Part shown: positions 16,097-23,476 of the stretch, piece by piece
Numbering within the stretch: position 1 is the first letter of the stretch
Layout of the letters: each line of letters begins with the position of its first letter
From: a virus
Length of the DNA stretch: 23,641 bases
IMG/VR virus record: IMGVR_UViG_3300030451_006972
Location: 1 to 23,641 of that record
Direction: 5' to 3' (one strand)
The notes under the pieces: generated by a model
Database searches by the model: none
What the model was told of the DNA's origin: nothing
What the model saw: the letters and a program-made list of their open reading frames with translations, nothing else
Position numbers and translations under genes: made by a program

Positions 16097-16823
16097 GTTC
16101 TATTACCGCCAAAAGTGCTGGAGATTGCACTCCTTCTGTGAGATGTACGATTTTCATTCCGCAATTTTCCATCAGTTTTCTAAACGATCTTTCGCAAAAG
16201 TAATGATAGTGTCCATCATACTTCCCTTCATTGGGGGGAGTTAAGTCTCTTCGGCGCCCTTGTCCGTTCATTGCTACCAACAGCGGAACTTCTATGACAG
16301 CTCGTGAGTACATGATTTCTCCTAATTTTTTTATACTACTTTGAAGTTCTTGAATGTGTTCCAACACATGCCACATGAAAATAGAATCGAATTTTTCTTC
16401 ACTTGGTAAATCCAATATTCCAACTTGCGTAGATTCAAAACCAAGTCTGCGACACTCTTCTACAAGCCTATCATCTAATTCTGCACATTTTATCTGTAAT
16501 GATGGGAAATTAGTTTTTAAAGTTCCGGCAAATGTTCCAGCGCCGGCGCCTATATCTAAAATTTTCTCGTTGGCACTTAAGAATTGTTTTGAATAAGAAA
16601 CTCGAATTTTACACATTTCTTCCCTGTTTTTGTGAAAAATTTCAGTTATTTTTCCATCAACTATTTCATTACTTCCTCTAAAGCCTTCTTCGTCGCGGTA
16701 GCAGTTTGTGTGGTATTCAATAGAATCTCCCTTATAGTCTCTATATACGTGACTACATTCTGAGCAAATGTATACATCTGTTTGGAGTGGCATGTATTCG
16801 CCGCCACAGCAATGACAATTCAT
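16089..16823 (-). CDS. SAM-dependent methyltransferase with N-terminal zinc motif
   Basis: Starting at ATG 16823 the product has 244 residues. It opens with a CHCCGG...YICSEC zinc-type knuckle (C3, C5/C6, C20, C23), then a class I methyltransferase: ILDIGAGAGTFAG (88-100) is motif I, with acidic residues in CAELDD (strand 2) and a WHVLEHIQ segment typical of Methyltransf_23/C-methyltransferase-like proteins. The zinc plus class I layout is common in sugar methyltransferases of surface-polysaccharide loci. The open frame extends 16 codons further to 16871, but a GGAGG site lies inside that extension, 4 bases before 16823, and the ATGA overlap with the preceding gene agrees. The substrate is unknown. 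Confidence 0.85.
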   Translation of the reverse strand: MNCHCCGGEYMPLQTDVYICSECSHVYRDYKGDSIEYHTNCYRDEEGFRGSNEIVDGKITEIFHKNREEMCKIRVSYSKQFLSANEKILDIGAGAGTFAGTLKTNFPSLQIKCAELDDRLVEECRRLGFESTQVGILDLPSEEKFDSIFMWHVLEHIQELQSSIKKLGEIMYSRAVIEVPLLVAMNGQGRRRDLTPPNEGKYDGHYHYFCERSFRKLMENCGMKIVHLTEGVQSPALLAVIEHA

Positions 16824-17653
16824 ATTTCCTCCGGATTCATAAAGATTGATGTTCCTGTCCATGAGCGACAATGATTCTTGTTAATATATGTTTTTTCGCT
16901 TGTTATCCATGGACGAATCATAAAAACCATAGCATCTCTAGTGTGTCCGGGGCGAGGTATAGATGCTCGGTGAGCAATATTGTTATCAAAAACGGCTATG
17001 GTTCCTTTTTTGCCAAGTATTTTAAAAGGATTATAGCCCTCATTAGCGAAAGCTCTTAATTGAGCCTCCGTTATTCTACTGTTATTTGGGGCACCGTTCC
17101 AATTTTTGTAATCAATTTTATGTGTTTGCATTTTCACTGCTTCTCCTTTTTTGTCGCATATTATTTCAAAAGCACCTGATTCTTCTACAACATCACTTAA
17201 GTATATCATAACCTTTATTATCTCTTTAGGGTTGTTGTCATAATGCCATATCCATGAAGCACGCTCGGGTGCTTCTCGGTATAAATTTTTGTACGCATAT
17301 AAAGCCTCCATAACTACCGGACAGCCAAAAAGACTCTCTTCTAGTTGAGGGATAATCAGTTGAGCCAATTTCTCGAACTCGGGACAATCATGTATTTTCT
17401 GCAATCTAATGGCAAAATCAATCATAGGATCGCGAGGAATGTTTAAATTTGATATATCCTTCATTAAATCTTTATATTTGTTTTTCGCTTCATTAACTAT
17501 GTCCATATAGTTGTCAGGAAGCTTTATCAAATCTTCTGGTGAGGGGGAGTCCGGACGCACTACATTATAATCAAAATCATATAAATTTAATTTGGGCGCG
17601 CCATATTGTGATGCTTGTTTGCATTTTTCATAATGCTCCGCGTAAGTTAACAT
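16820..17653 (-). CDS. PhyH-type Fe(II)/2-oxoglutarate dioxygenase (2)
   Basis: From ATG 17653 this is a 277-residue protein with H137-x-D139 (WIWHYDNN), distal H228 (NNIAHRASIP) and R239 (GHTRDAMVF), the PhyH-like iron and 2-oxoglutarate ligands, and a VMIYLSDVVEESGAFEI stretch between them. It is not a close copy of the other PhyH-type protein in the cassette: the conserved HxD surroundings differ. A GTG four codons earlier (17665) is an alternative start that would overlap the preceding gene. Upstream is the P4H-like dioxygenase gene (1-base gap) and downstream the zinc-finger methyltransferase (ATGA overlap). It likely hydroxylates a sugar or other precursor; the target is not known. Confidence 0.85.
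   Translation of the reverse strand: MLTYAEHYEKCKQASQYGAPKLNLYDFDYNVVRPDSPSPEDLIKLPDNYMDIVNEAKNKYKDLMKDISNLNIPRDPMIDFAIRLQKIHDCPEFEKLAQLIIPQLEESLFGCPVVMEALYAYKNLYREAPERASWIWHYDNNPKEIIKVMIYLSDVVEESGAFEIICDKKGEAVKMQTHKIDYKNWNGAPNNSRITEAQLRAFANEGYNPFKILGKKGTIAVFDNNIAHRASIPRPGHTRDAMVFMIRPWITSEKTYINKNHCRSWTGTSIFMNPEEI
16828..16832 (-). promoter_or_regulatory. GGAGG ribosome site deciding the methyltransferase start
   Basis: GGAGG lies 4 bases before ATG 16823, within the end of the upstream dioxygenase gene. It makes 16823 the likely start over the in-frame codons further upstream. Confidence 0.65.
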
Positions 17654-17654
17654 G

Positions 17655-18518
17655 TCATTTCTCACTGTTTTCGTAACGATTTTTTAATTTTATTAAATCT
17701 TTATAATTTCCAGGATTTGTTATATTTTCAAAACTCATCAAATTTCCATACAATTGAGTTCTTTGAAACTTAGTATGATCATATTTCATTTTCACAGCAT
17801 GTAAGGTATCTACCGATGGTTTGAATATTACAATGGAATTGTTTTTATTTGTCCTCACTACGCTATCACACCAATCCCAAGGAACCCACGTAGTATTGCT
17901 GCTAAAATCACTACTCCAATGTTCTTTTATAAATTCCCATTCAGGCTTAAATTTCAGAAGATGAGTGTGAATTGGAAGGGTGTCTACTGAGCTGTCTTTG
18001 TTTATATTTAGCAAATAAGTCAATACTTTTTCACGGATATCGGGATGCGGACTTATTTCATAATGAGAAAGATTTTTTTGAACAGCGGTAATAATTCTGT
18101 TTTCTTTAGTAATTTCAAATTTTTCTTCAAGAGTGGCTTTGAATTCAGCTCCATTCAAATATTCAACTAACTCTCTTGTAAGGGGAGTATCATGGCGATG
18201 AAGCCTGTAAGTGATGCCATAGCTCTCTATTGGGGTTCCCTTCCTTCCACTTGGAAAACTATCATTCTTGTAATGCCAGAGATATTCATCAATATCACTT
18301 GTACAACCGGGAAAGTTCTGGATACGATAACCTTCCGTGTGTAGCCTTCGAACCAATTCCTCGGTTGAGCCAATTTCTTCAAAATGAATTTGAGTATCAG
18401 ACAAAACAGAACTAAAGTGTTCTTCTGATAAAAAGTCTTCTATCAAGACATGTTTAAAAGGTTCTGAATAAAAATCTGCTTCCTTAATCTTATTTGATAA
18501 ATATGAAAATTGACTCAC
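17655..18518 (-). CDS. 2OG-Fe(II) oxygenase, prolyl-4-hydroxylase-like (3)
   Basis: The 287-residue product has YEISPHPDIREKVLTYLLNIN around 153-173, giving H158-x-D160, followed by H240 in a FKPSVDTLHAVK segment and a basic pair near R253 (FQRTQLYGNL), the pattern of 2OG-Fe(II) oxygenases of the P4H-like group. It differs from the two PhyH-type neighbours in motif spacing and context. Family members hydroxylate proteins, sugars or small molecules; phage versions are common in marine T4-like genomes. The start is GTG at 18518, supported by AAGGAG 7 bases before it and a GTGA overlap with the preceding gene. The target is unassigned. Confidence 0.78.
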   Translation of the reverse strand: MSQFSYLSNKIKEADFYSEPFKHVLIEDFLSEEHFSSVLSDTQIHFEEIGSTEELVRRLHTEGYRIQNFPGCTSDIDEYLWHYKNDSFPSGRKGTPIESYGITYRLHRHDTPLTRELVEYLNGAEFKATLEEKFEITKENRIITAVQKNLSHYEISPHPDIREKVLTYLLNINKDSSVDTLPIHTHLLKFKPEWEFIKEHWSSDFSSNTTWVPWDWCDSVVRTNKNNSIVIFKPSVDTLHAVKMKYDHTKFQRTQLYGNLMSFENITNPGNYKDLIKLKNRYENSEK

Positions 18519-19282
18519 TTAATTTCTCCTTTATTGTTTGCAAAACTATGCTGCTCTTCTCCATATCCCAAGTTTGTGTAAATTGTATCTGGATAAAAAT
18601 GGTTTATATGCTCCCACAACAATTGATGTTGATCAAGATAACTTTTTAGTATCACTTCTTGTTGTACGCCATGATAGCAGGCAGGGAAGCTATTTTTTCC
18701 GGATTCGAAGCCGTGATTGCCTCTTATTTGATATATCGGACCGTCCAACCCAACAAATGCAACTTCTCGACATTTTAGCGCACCAGCAAAAATAAGCATT
18801 CTTGCTCCAATCCCTATCTTACTATAAAAACGGGTGTGCATGCAAAAATATCTATCATAATCATCAAATGTGTGAGCAACCCACTTGTCATGTATCTCAA
18901 AGCCATAATGTGGCTTGTGCTTTTCTCTGTATTCGATAAAGTCCTTGGATTGCAAATCTACTTCTGGCATAATCATTGCCAGATCAACTTTCAAATCTTT
19001 CAACCTTGGATGCCTAAAAAAATGATTGCACGACCATATGTAATCATAACCATCAGAACTCCAATCAGTTTCTTTTGAAGAGGGACCGCCGGCAACAAAA
19101 AGAACCTTAGAGTCTTTATATTTTTTAAAATAATCTAAATTAGAATAAACAACATTAGAATCTGCCACAACAGACTTTACAAATTTTTTAAACGCGTGAG
19201 GGTTAGAATTTCTGCAATCATTGATTACCCAATCTGGAAATTTAGTAATCGCCCTGTGATGCTGAAATACATCGATATACAC
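18515..19282 (-). CDS. Sialyltransferase-like glycosyltransferase (GT42 / MAF-DUF115-like)
   Basis: The 255-residue protein has VLFVAGGPSSKETDW (60-74), then YIWSCNHFF, then KIGIGARMLIFAGALKCREV (155-174) and FVGLDGP. This layout parallels Campylobacter Cst-II-type GT42 sialyltransferases (AGNGPSLKE..D...CNQF...GxxMxxxAxxLGYKEIYLSGID) as I remember them, and also the related DUF115/MAF proteins that attach nonulosonic acids to flagella. Candidate catalytic histidines are H190 and H204. It starts at GTG 19282, one base overlapping the NeuB stop (TAGTG), with AGGA 8 bases upstream. It lies directly after the sugar-making genes, as expected for the transferase of that sugar. The family call is by eye, so GT42 versus MAF remains open. 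Confidence 0.6.
   Translation of the reverse strand: MYIDVFQHHRAITKFPDWVINDCRNSNPHAFKKFVKSVVADSNVVYSNLDYFKKYKDSKVLFVAGGPSSKETDWSSDGYDYIWSCNHFFRHPRLKDLKVDLAMIMPEVDLQSKDFIEYREKHKPHYGFEIHDKWVAHTFDDYDRYFCMHTRFYSKIGIGARMLIFAGALKCREVAFVGLDGPIYQIRGNHGFESGKNSFPACYHGVQQEVILKSYLDQHQLLWEHINHFYPDTIYTNLGYGEEQHSFANNKGEIK
18526..18531 (-). promoter_or_regulatory. AAGGAG ribosome site for a GTG-started dioxygenase gene
   Basis: AAGGAG lies 7 bases before the GTG at 18518. It supports this non-ATG start, which otherwise could be doubted because the gene overlaps the previous stop. Confidence 0.65.
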
Positions 19283-20115
19283 TAGTCCAATCCTCTCAGT
19301 TTTTTGCGGGCTGGGAGTTCACCATCATAAAGCCTTTTAACTCCATCGCCTAGGGCTACTTCTAACTCTCTAATTCCTTTAACAAGTTTTATTAGTCCTT
19401 GTGGTTCCAGCGAAGCTAGGTGATCTGAGCCCCACATAGTCCTATCTAGTGTAATGTGCCTCTCAACAATTGTGGCGCCAAGATAGACACTAGAAACTGT
19501 GGTTCCGAGCCTGAATTCATGTCCGCTATAACCAACCTCGCAATTATATCTATCTTTAAGTGTCTTAATGCACTGGAGATTTAATTCTTCCAAAGGCGCA
19601 GGATAAGTAGAATTACAATGAAGTAATGCAAATTCACAATCCTCCTCACGCATCCACCCAACTGCCTGATCAATTTCTTCAAGAGTGCTCATGCCTGTGG
19701 AGAAGATAACTTTTTTGCCACTCTTTGCACATCCTCGCATAAGTTCTTCATTTGTTAACATAGCGGAAGGAACTTTAATAAATGGTATATCATATTGCTC
19801 AAGAAAAGCTAAGCTGTCCATGTCCCAAGGAGAAGCAGACCATGCTATATTCTTTGTTTTACAATATTCATCAATCTGATCATATTCTTCTTTACCAAAC
19901 TCAACTTTATATTTGTATTCAAGATAAGACATAGTTCCCCATGGTGTTTCACGAGGAACATTTTTTTGGTGTTCGGGAACACAAACATCTGGGTTACGTT
20001 TTTGAAATTTGACTGCATCACAACCAGATAGGGCTGCAATGTCAATTAATCTTTTCGCTGTATCAAGTGAGCCGTTGTGATTAATCCCAATTTCAGCAAT
20101 AATATATGTATTCAT
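19282..20115 (-). CDS. neuB: NeuB-family nonulosonic acid synthase, without SAF domain
   Basis: This 277-residue TIM-barrel protein condenses phosphoenolpyruvate with an N-acetylmannosamine-like sugar. It keeps the family landmarks: AEIGINHNGS (7-16), AVKFQ (34-38), SPWDMDSL (95-102), STGMSTLEE (139-147), LHCNSTYPAP (165-174), GYSGHE (195-200, H199), ERHITLDR (218-225, H220) and GSDH (229-232). H199 and H220 match the metal-binding histidines of Neisseria NeuB. Usual NeuB proteins run to about 350 residues with a C-terminal SAF (antifreeze-like) domain; here the protein stops at ARKKLRGLD. The C-terminal Arg of that domain, which helps hold the N-acetyl group in NmNeuB, is therefore absent, so the acceptor sugar may differ. 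GGAG precedes ATG 20115, adjoining the NeuA stop. Confidence 0.88.
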   Translation of the reverse strand: MNTYIIAEIGINHNGSLDTAKRLIDIAALSGCDAVKFQKRNPDVCVPEHQKNVPRETPWGTMSYLEYKYKVEFGKEEYDQIDEYCKTKNIAWSASPWDMDSLAFLEQYDIPFIKVPSAMLTNEELMRGCAKSGKKVIFSTGMSTLEEIDQAVGWMREEDCEFALLHCNSTYPAPLEELNLQCIKTLKDRYNCEVGYSGHEFRLGTTVSSVYLGATIVERHITLDRTMWGSDHLASLEPQGLIKLVKGIRELEVALGDGVKRLYDGELPARKKLRGLD

Positions 20116-20811
20116 TTACTTCTCCTTTAATGATTCAAGATATAATGTTTCACACAGTTCAAACTGCCATGGATAATCGATGTCTAGACATTCTCTCTCT
20201 TTCATTGGGTATAATTCAATGTCTCCGGGTTTTTGGAAATCTCCCATCCATATTCCGTCTTTGATTGGCTCCATTTTGCCAGCATATAAACAATGTGCAG
20301 CTTCATAAGTAGTCTCTACTACTTTTGTATTCATACAAGCTTCAGATTTGGGCCATGGAGTTTGTAAAACACCATCTTTATTCCAGAAATAGTTTTTCTT
20401 TTCCATGACTCCAAATAAGCCATCAGAATCTGTTTGCATATAAGCTTTCACAAAACCATCAATTGTTTCTGTTTCTAAAAAAGGAGTACAGCCATTAACC
20501 AAGATGCAATATTTAAATGGCAATTTGTTCCACCATTCGTACATGTCAGTCATGGGGGTGCCTTCTGAGTTTGCAGATTTTTCACTTCTTAAAAAGATAT
20601 TGGCGCCACGATTATTGGCAATATCAACTAACTCTTGCTCATAAACAGAAACATAAAAATTTTCTCTAGGAATGAAATTAGAGTCAAGTACCTTCTGAAT
20701 AGATAAATCAAATAGGGTAGTTCCCGCAAAAGGTTTAATCATTTTTTGCGGGATTCTCTGGGATCCTAGGCGAGCCTGAATGACTACGCATATATCTTCT
20801 AAACGCTTCAT
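20116..20811 (-). CDS. neuA: CMP-sugar synthetase, NeuA-family cytidylyltransferase
   Basis: The 231-residue product opens with VVIQARLGSQRIPQKM (9-24), the nucleotide-binding motif of NeuA and KdsB-type cytidylyltransferases, then has LVNGCTPFLETETIDGF (103-119) and DIDYPWQFEL near the end (metal- and sugar-binding segments). It should activate the NeuB product as CMP-sugar for transfer by the downstream sialyltransferase-like protein. GGAG lies 4 bases before ATG 20811, which shares one base with the cupin stop. The length is close to family norm (about 220-230). CMP-sugar specificity cannot be told: CMP-Neu5Ac, CMP-legionaminate or CMP-Kdo-like are all open. Confidence 0.85.
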   Translation of the reverse strand: MKRLEDICVVIQARLGSQRIPQKMIKPFAGTTLFDLSIQKVLDSNFIPRENFYVSVYEQELVDIANNRGANIFLRSEKSANSEGTPMTDMYEWWNKLPFKYCILVNGCTPFLETETIDGFVKAYMQTDSDGLFGVMEKKNYFWNKDGVLQTPWPKSEACMNTKVVETTYEAAHCLYAGKMEPIKDGIWMGDFQKPGDIELYPMKERECLDIDYPWQFELCETLYLESLKEK

Positions 20812-21179
20812 TAGTCTCCGCGGTGAATCCTGTGGCTATCACTGTCAAAATGTTGTGTTGAGAACTCGTAAAGGTATGAATCCTCTAAAGCGTACATTTG
20901 ATGTCTTAAGCCAATCGGAACATAAAAATTTTGTCCTGCTTCTAGAATAATCTGTTTAGCTAACTCTGGATTATCTCCGTCACTGTATTTTACAATCATC
21001 TTTCCTGATTGAAGATAAAATACTTCGTCTTTCTTTTTGTGAAAGTGCCAAGAGCATTGCTTTCCTTTTTTAAAAAACAACAATTTGCCACAGTATTCTT
21101 CTTTGTTAACAATCCATTTTTCATATCCCCAGCCCTTTTCTACATACTTCATAGGCGGGTGTATAAGATGCTCTACCAT
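20811..21179 (-). CDS. Cupin protein of sugar-biosynthesis type
   Basis: This 122-residue protein has a cupin core: WHFHKKKDEVFYLQSGKMIV (44-63; H45, H47, E52) and, later, FYVPIGLRHQMYAL (85-98; H93), giving the usual His-His-Glu and distal His metal set. Single-domain cupins of this kind are common in nonulosonic acid and O-antigen loci, near mannose-6-phosphate isomerase-like or sugar-isomerase proteins. GGAGG lies about 8 bases before ATG 21179, which overlaps the SDR gene by 7 bases. It may bind or isomerise a sugar or sugar nucleotide. The exact reaction is unknown. Confidence 0.8.
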   Translation of the reverse strand: MVEHLIHPPMKYVEKGWGYEKWIVNKEEYCGKLLFFKKGKQCSWHFHKKKDEVFYLQSGKMIVKYSDGDNPELAKQIILEAGQNFYVPIGLRHQMYALEDSYLYEFSTQHFDSDSHRIHRGD

Positions 21180-21994
21180 ACTGATTTTCCTCCATCTATA
21201 ACAACATTCTCGCCAGTCATATATGAACTAGCATCCGAGCACATAAACACAATTGCGCCTTTGTATTCGTCTAAGCGAGACATTCGATTCATTGGAATGA
21301 TATTTGTAAGCTTTTCAACAAATTCTTCCGGGTGATTATTATATACAGCTGTGGGGCTGATTGAGTTAACTCGAATGTTCTTTTCAGCAAAATATACAGC
21401 AAGATATTTTGTCATTCCTACAATAGCCCATTTTGCTGCTGAATATGTAATCGGCTTAACATTCTGCATATTGTCTTCAACCCCCTCTTGGCGGTATAGC
21501 CTTTGATCGGGCGCAATAACTCCAAGATCAGAAGCAACATTGAGAATGACGCCTCCTCCATTTTCAAGCATTTTGTTTGCTACTGCCTGAGAACAGAAGA
21601 ATGTACCATTCATTGCCGCATCTACGCCCTCATTCCAATATTCTGGAGTCATGGTTTCAAAACGACTATCTGGCGTCAACCCTCCTCCCTTCTTTACTTT
21701 GGGATCTTTAGCGGCATTGTTGATTAAAATGTCTATTTTGTCGCACAAATCCACAACAGCCTGAACTGACTTGGGATCCGTAACGTCCATGTGGTATCCA
21801 ACAGCACTGCCTTCTCCGTATTTATCGTTTAATTCAGAAACTTTTCTTTCTACACGATCTAAATGATGATCTGTAAGAATTACTGTTCCTCCAACTTCAA
21901 TAATAGCTTCGGCATGTTTTGGACCGAGTAGTCCGCCGGCGCCAGTAATCATTGCTGTTTTTCCACTTAAATCAAAAGCATTACGTACGCTCAT
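21173..21994 (-). CDS. Short-chain dehydrogenase/reductase, PtmA-like
   Basis: The 273-residue SDR has TGAGGLLG (17-24) for NAD(P), ILINNAA (89-95), S155 and YSAAK (Y184, K188) as catalytic residues, and an FMCSDASSYMTGENVVIDGG end typical of classical SDRs. It resembles the PtmA type found in legionaminic acid and flagellin-modification loci, so it may oxidise or reduce a sugar nucleotide or sugar intermediate. ATG 21994 has AAGGAG 7 bases upstream and overlaps the preceding isomerase gene by 14 bases. The exact substrate is unknown; the PtmA likeness rests on sequence memory and neighbourhood. Confidence 0.82.
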   Translation of the reverse strand: MSVRNAFDLSGKTAMITGAGGLLGPKHAEAIIEVGGTVILTDHHLDRVERKVSELNDKYGEGSAVGYHMDVTDPKSVQAVVDLCDKIDILINNAAKDPKVKKGGGLTPDSRFETMTPEYWNEGVDAAMNGTFFCSQAVANKMLENGGGVILNVASDLGVIAPDQRLYRQEGVEDNMQNVKPITYSAAKWAIVGMTKYLAVYFAEKNIRVNSISPTAVYNNHPEEFVEKLTNIIPMNRMSRLDEYKGAIVFMCSDASSYMTGENVVIDGGKSVW

Positions 21995-22748
21995 TATATA
22001 ACTCCTTAAATTTGTTTATGTGTTTGTTGATTGTTTCTTCTTCCATTCCTGCATCTTCTCTAGCAGTTTGGAGGGTGTATAAACCATTATAACCCAGTTC
22101 GCTTAATTTATCAAATATTTTTACAAAGTCTGTGGCACCTGTTAATGGCTCTACCGTTTGGTTTTCTAAGTTTCTATCTTTCAGGTGAACATTGTTTATT
22201 TTTTCAATAAACATATGTAAATAAACCTCATGATCTGCTCCAACGGTTGTCATATTTCCGGTATCGTATGTGAGATAAAAATTCTCTCCCATATAAATTA
22301 TGTCAGCAATGACATCCATCTGATCTTCAATCTCAAAGGAAAAATTTAATTTTTTATATCTTTGAGAAAACTCTTGCATTTCTAAAGTAAACTTTTCTCT
22401 TTTTTTCCAATTTGATAAATTAGAATCCTCTAAAATTGGAATCGTTATTGTTTTTATTTTATTTTTAATTGCGGCTTTACAGATAGGATTCAAGTTTTCT
22501 TCTAAAAAGTCTGTTTCTGATATCCTTTCATCCACCAGATTATCAGCACAAATAGAGCTAATTGAATAATCATTCAGTTCCTCTGTAAAAATTGGATTAT
22601 TGTCGAAAGATTCTTTTGTTACAATCCATTCGATATGATTTAATCCAAGCTTGGGAAGCAAATTGAATTCTCTCTGCCAATCAGTTGGGGTATCTTGAAA
22701 GCCCTCAATAGGCGGAGACAGTCTTCCTTGTATAATTCCTATTTTCAT
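21981..22748 (-). CDS. Sugar-phosphate isomerase/epimerase-like TIM barrel
   Basis: The 255-residue protein begins MKIGIIQGRLSPP, a typical opening of the xylose-isomerase-like (AP-endonuclease 2) TIM-barrel family, and has metal-ligand segments HIEWI, FEIED, YDTGN and NNVHLKDR in the expected order. Such proteins isomerise or epimerise sugars and polyols, and occur beside NeuB-family synthases in surface-sugar loci. It may supply a rare sugar or act as a dehydratase-type enzyme on the precursor. ATG 22748 abuts the SDR stop; an AGG lies about 11 bases upstream. Confidence 0.8.
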   Translation of the reverse strand: MKIGIIQGRLSPPIEGFQDTPTDWQREFNLLPKLGLNHIEWIVTKESFDNNPIFTEELNDYSISSICADNLVDERISETDFLEENLNPICKAAIKNKIKTITIPILEDSNLSNWKKREKFTLEMQEFSQRYKKLNFSFEIEDQMDVIADIIYMGENFYLTYDTGNMTTVGADHEVYLHMFIEKINNVHLKDRNLENQTVEPLTGATDFVKIFDKLSELGYNGLYTLQTAREDAGMEEETINKHINKFKELYNERT

Positions 22749-23468
22749 TTAAATATTAATCCTTGTCAGTTGTATTTCATTTGATATCATTTCTCCATCA
22801 AAACATATCGAAAATACAATATGTTTTGCTATCTCTTCTGGATCGATGAAAGTGTCAAAATCTTGATTTTTTACTTTTTTACCCATCTCAGTCTGGATAG
22901 AACCCGGAGAAAAACAGAATGAACGTATATTTTTTGTTCTATATTCATCGTGTATTGCCCTTGTAAGCCCAAGTAGGGCGTGTTTTGAGGCACAATACAC
23001 AGAAGTATTCTTGAAGCCGCTGTAGGACGAGGAAGAGCCAATATTCACTATCCTTCCCCATTCATTTTGAACCATGTTGTGCATAAATTTTTGTGTCAAT
23101 AAAAAGGGCGCTCGAACATTTACTTCAAAAGATTTATTAAAATCTTCAATTTTAGTATTGTCCAGAGACTTAACAACAAAAATTCCAGCGCAATTAACGA
23201 GAATATCAATATTATCAAATGCTTCCATTGCGGCAGATGCAAGATTTTCCACATCTTTAACTTTTTCTAAATTAGCTGACATACAATAAATTTTCTTTTC
23301 GGAATCGATTTTTGATAATAATTGTTCTAACTTCTTATCGTTTGTTCCAGTCAAAAATAAATTGCATCCGTGCTTAGCGAACTCAAAAGCAATACACTCG
23401 CCGAGTCCACCGGTGGCGCCAGTAATTAAGACATTTTTGTCTTGCAATATGGAAAGCATCTTATTCAT
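22749..23468 (-). CDS. Short-chain dehydrogenase/reductase (second SDR of the cassette)
   Basis: The 239-residue SDR has TGATGGLG (17-24), ILVNCAG (89-95), N117, SSSSYSG (145-151) and YCASK (Y158, K162), a complete classical catalytic set. It differs clearly from the PtmA-like SDR downstream, so the two probably act on different intermediates. ATG 23468 follows the upstream synthase stop by 8 bases; GAAG is the only ribosome-site-like sequence. An in-frame ATG three codons later is an alternative. The substrate is unknown. Confidence 0.82.
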   Translation of the reverse strand: MNKMLSILQDKNVLITGATGGLGECIAFEFAKHGCNLFLTGTNDKKLEQLLSKIDSEKKIYCMSANLEKVKDVENLASAAMEAFDNIDILVNCAGIFVVKSLDNTKIEDFNKSFEVNVRAPFLLTQKFMHNMVQNEWGRIVNIGSSSSYSGFKNTSVYCASKHALLGLTRAIHDEYRTKNIRSFCFSPGSIQTEMGKKVKNQDFDTFIDPEEIAKHIVFSICFDGEMISNEIQLTRINI

Positions 23469-23476
23469 GTAAACTT

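Noticed and set aside
16824-16871. Sixteen-codon N-terminal extension of the zinc-finger methyltransferase
   Set aside because: It contains the GGAGG site for ATG 16823 and overlaps the preceding gene by 52 bases. The shorter form starts right at the zinc motif.
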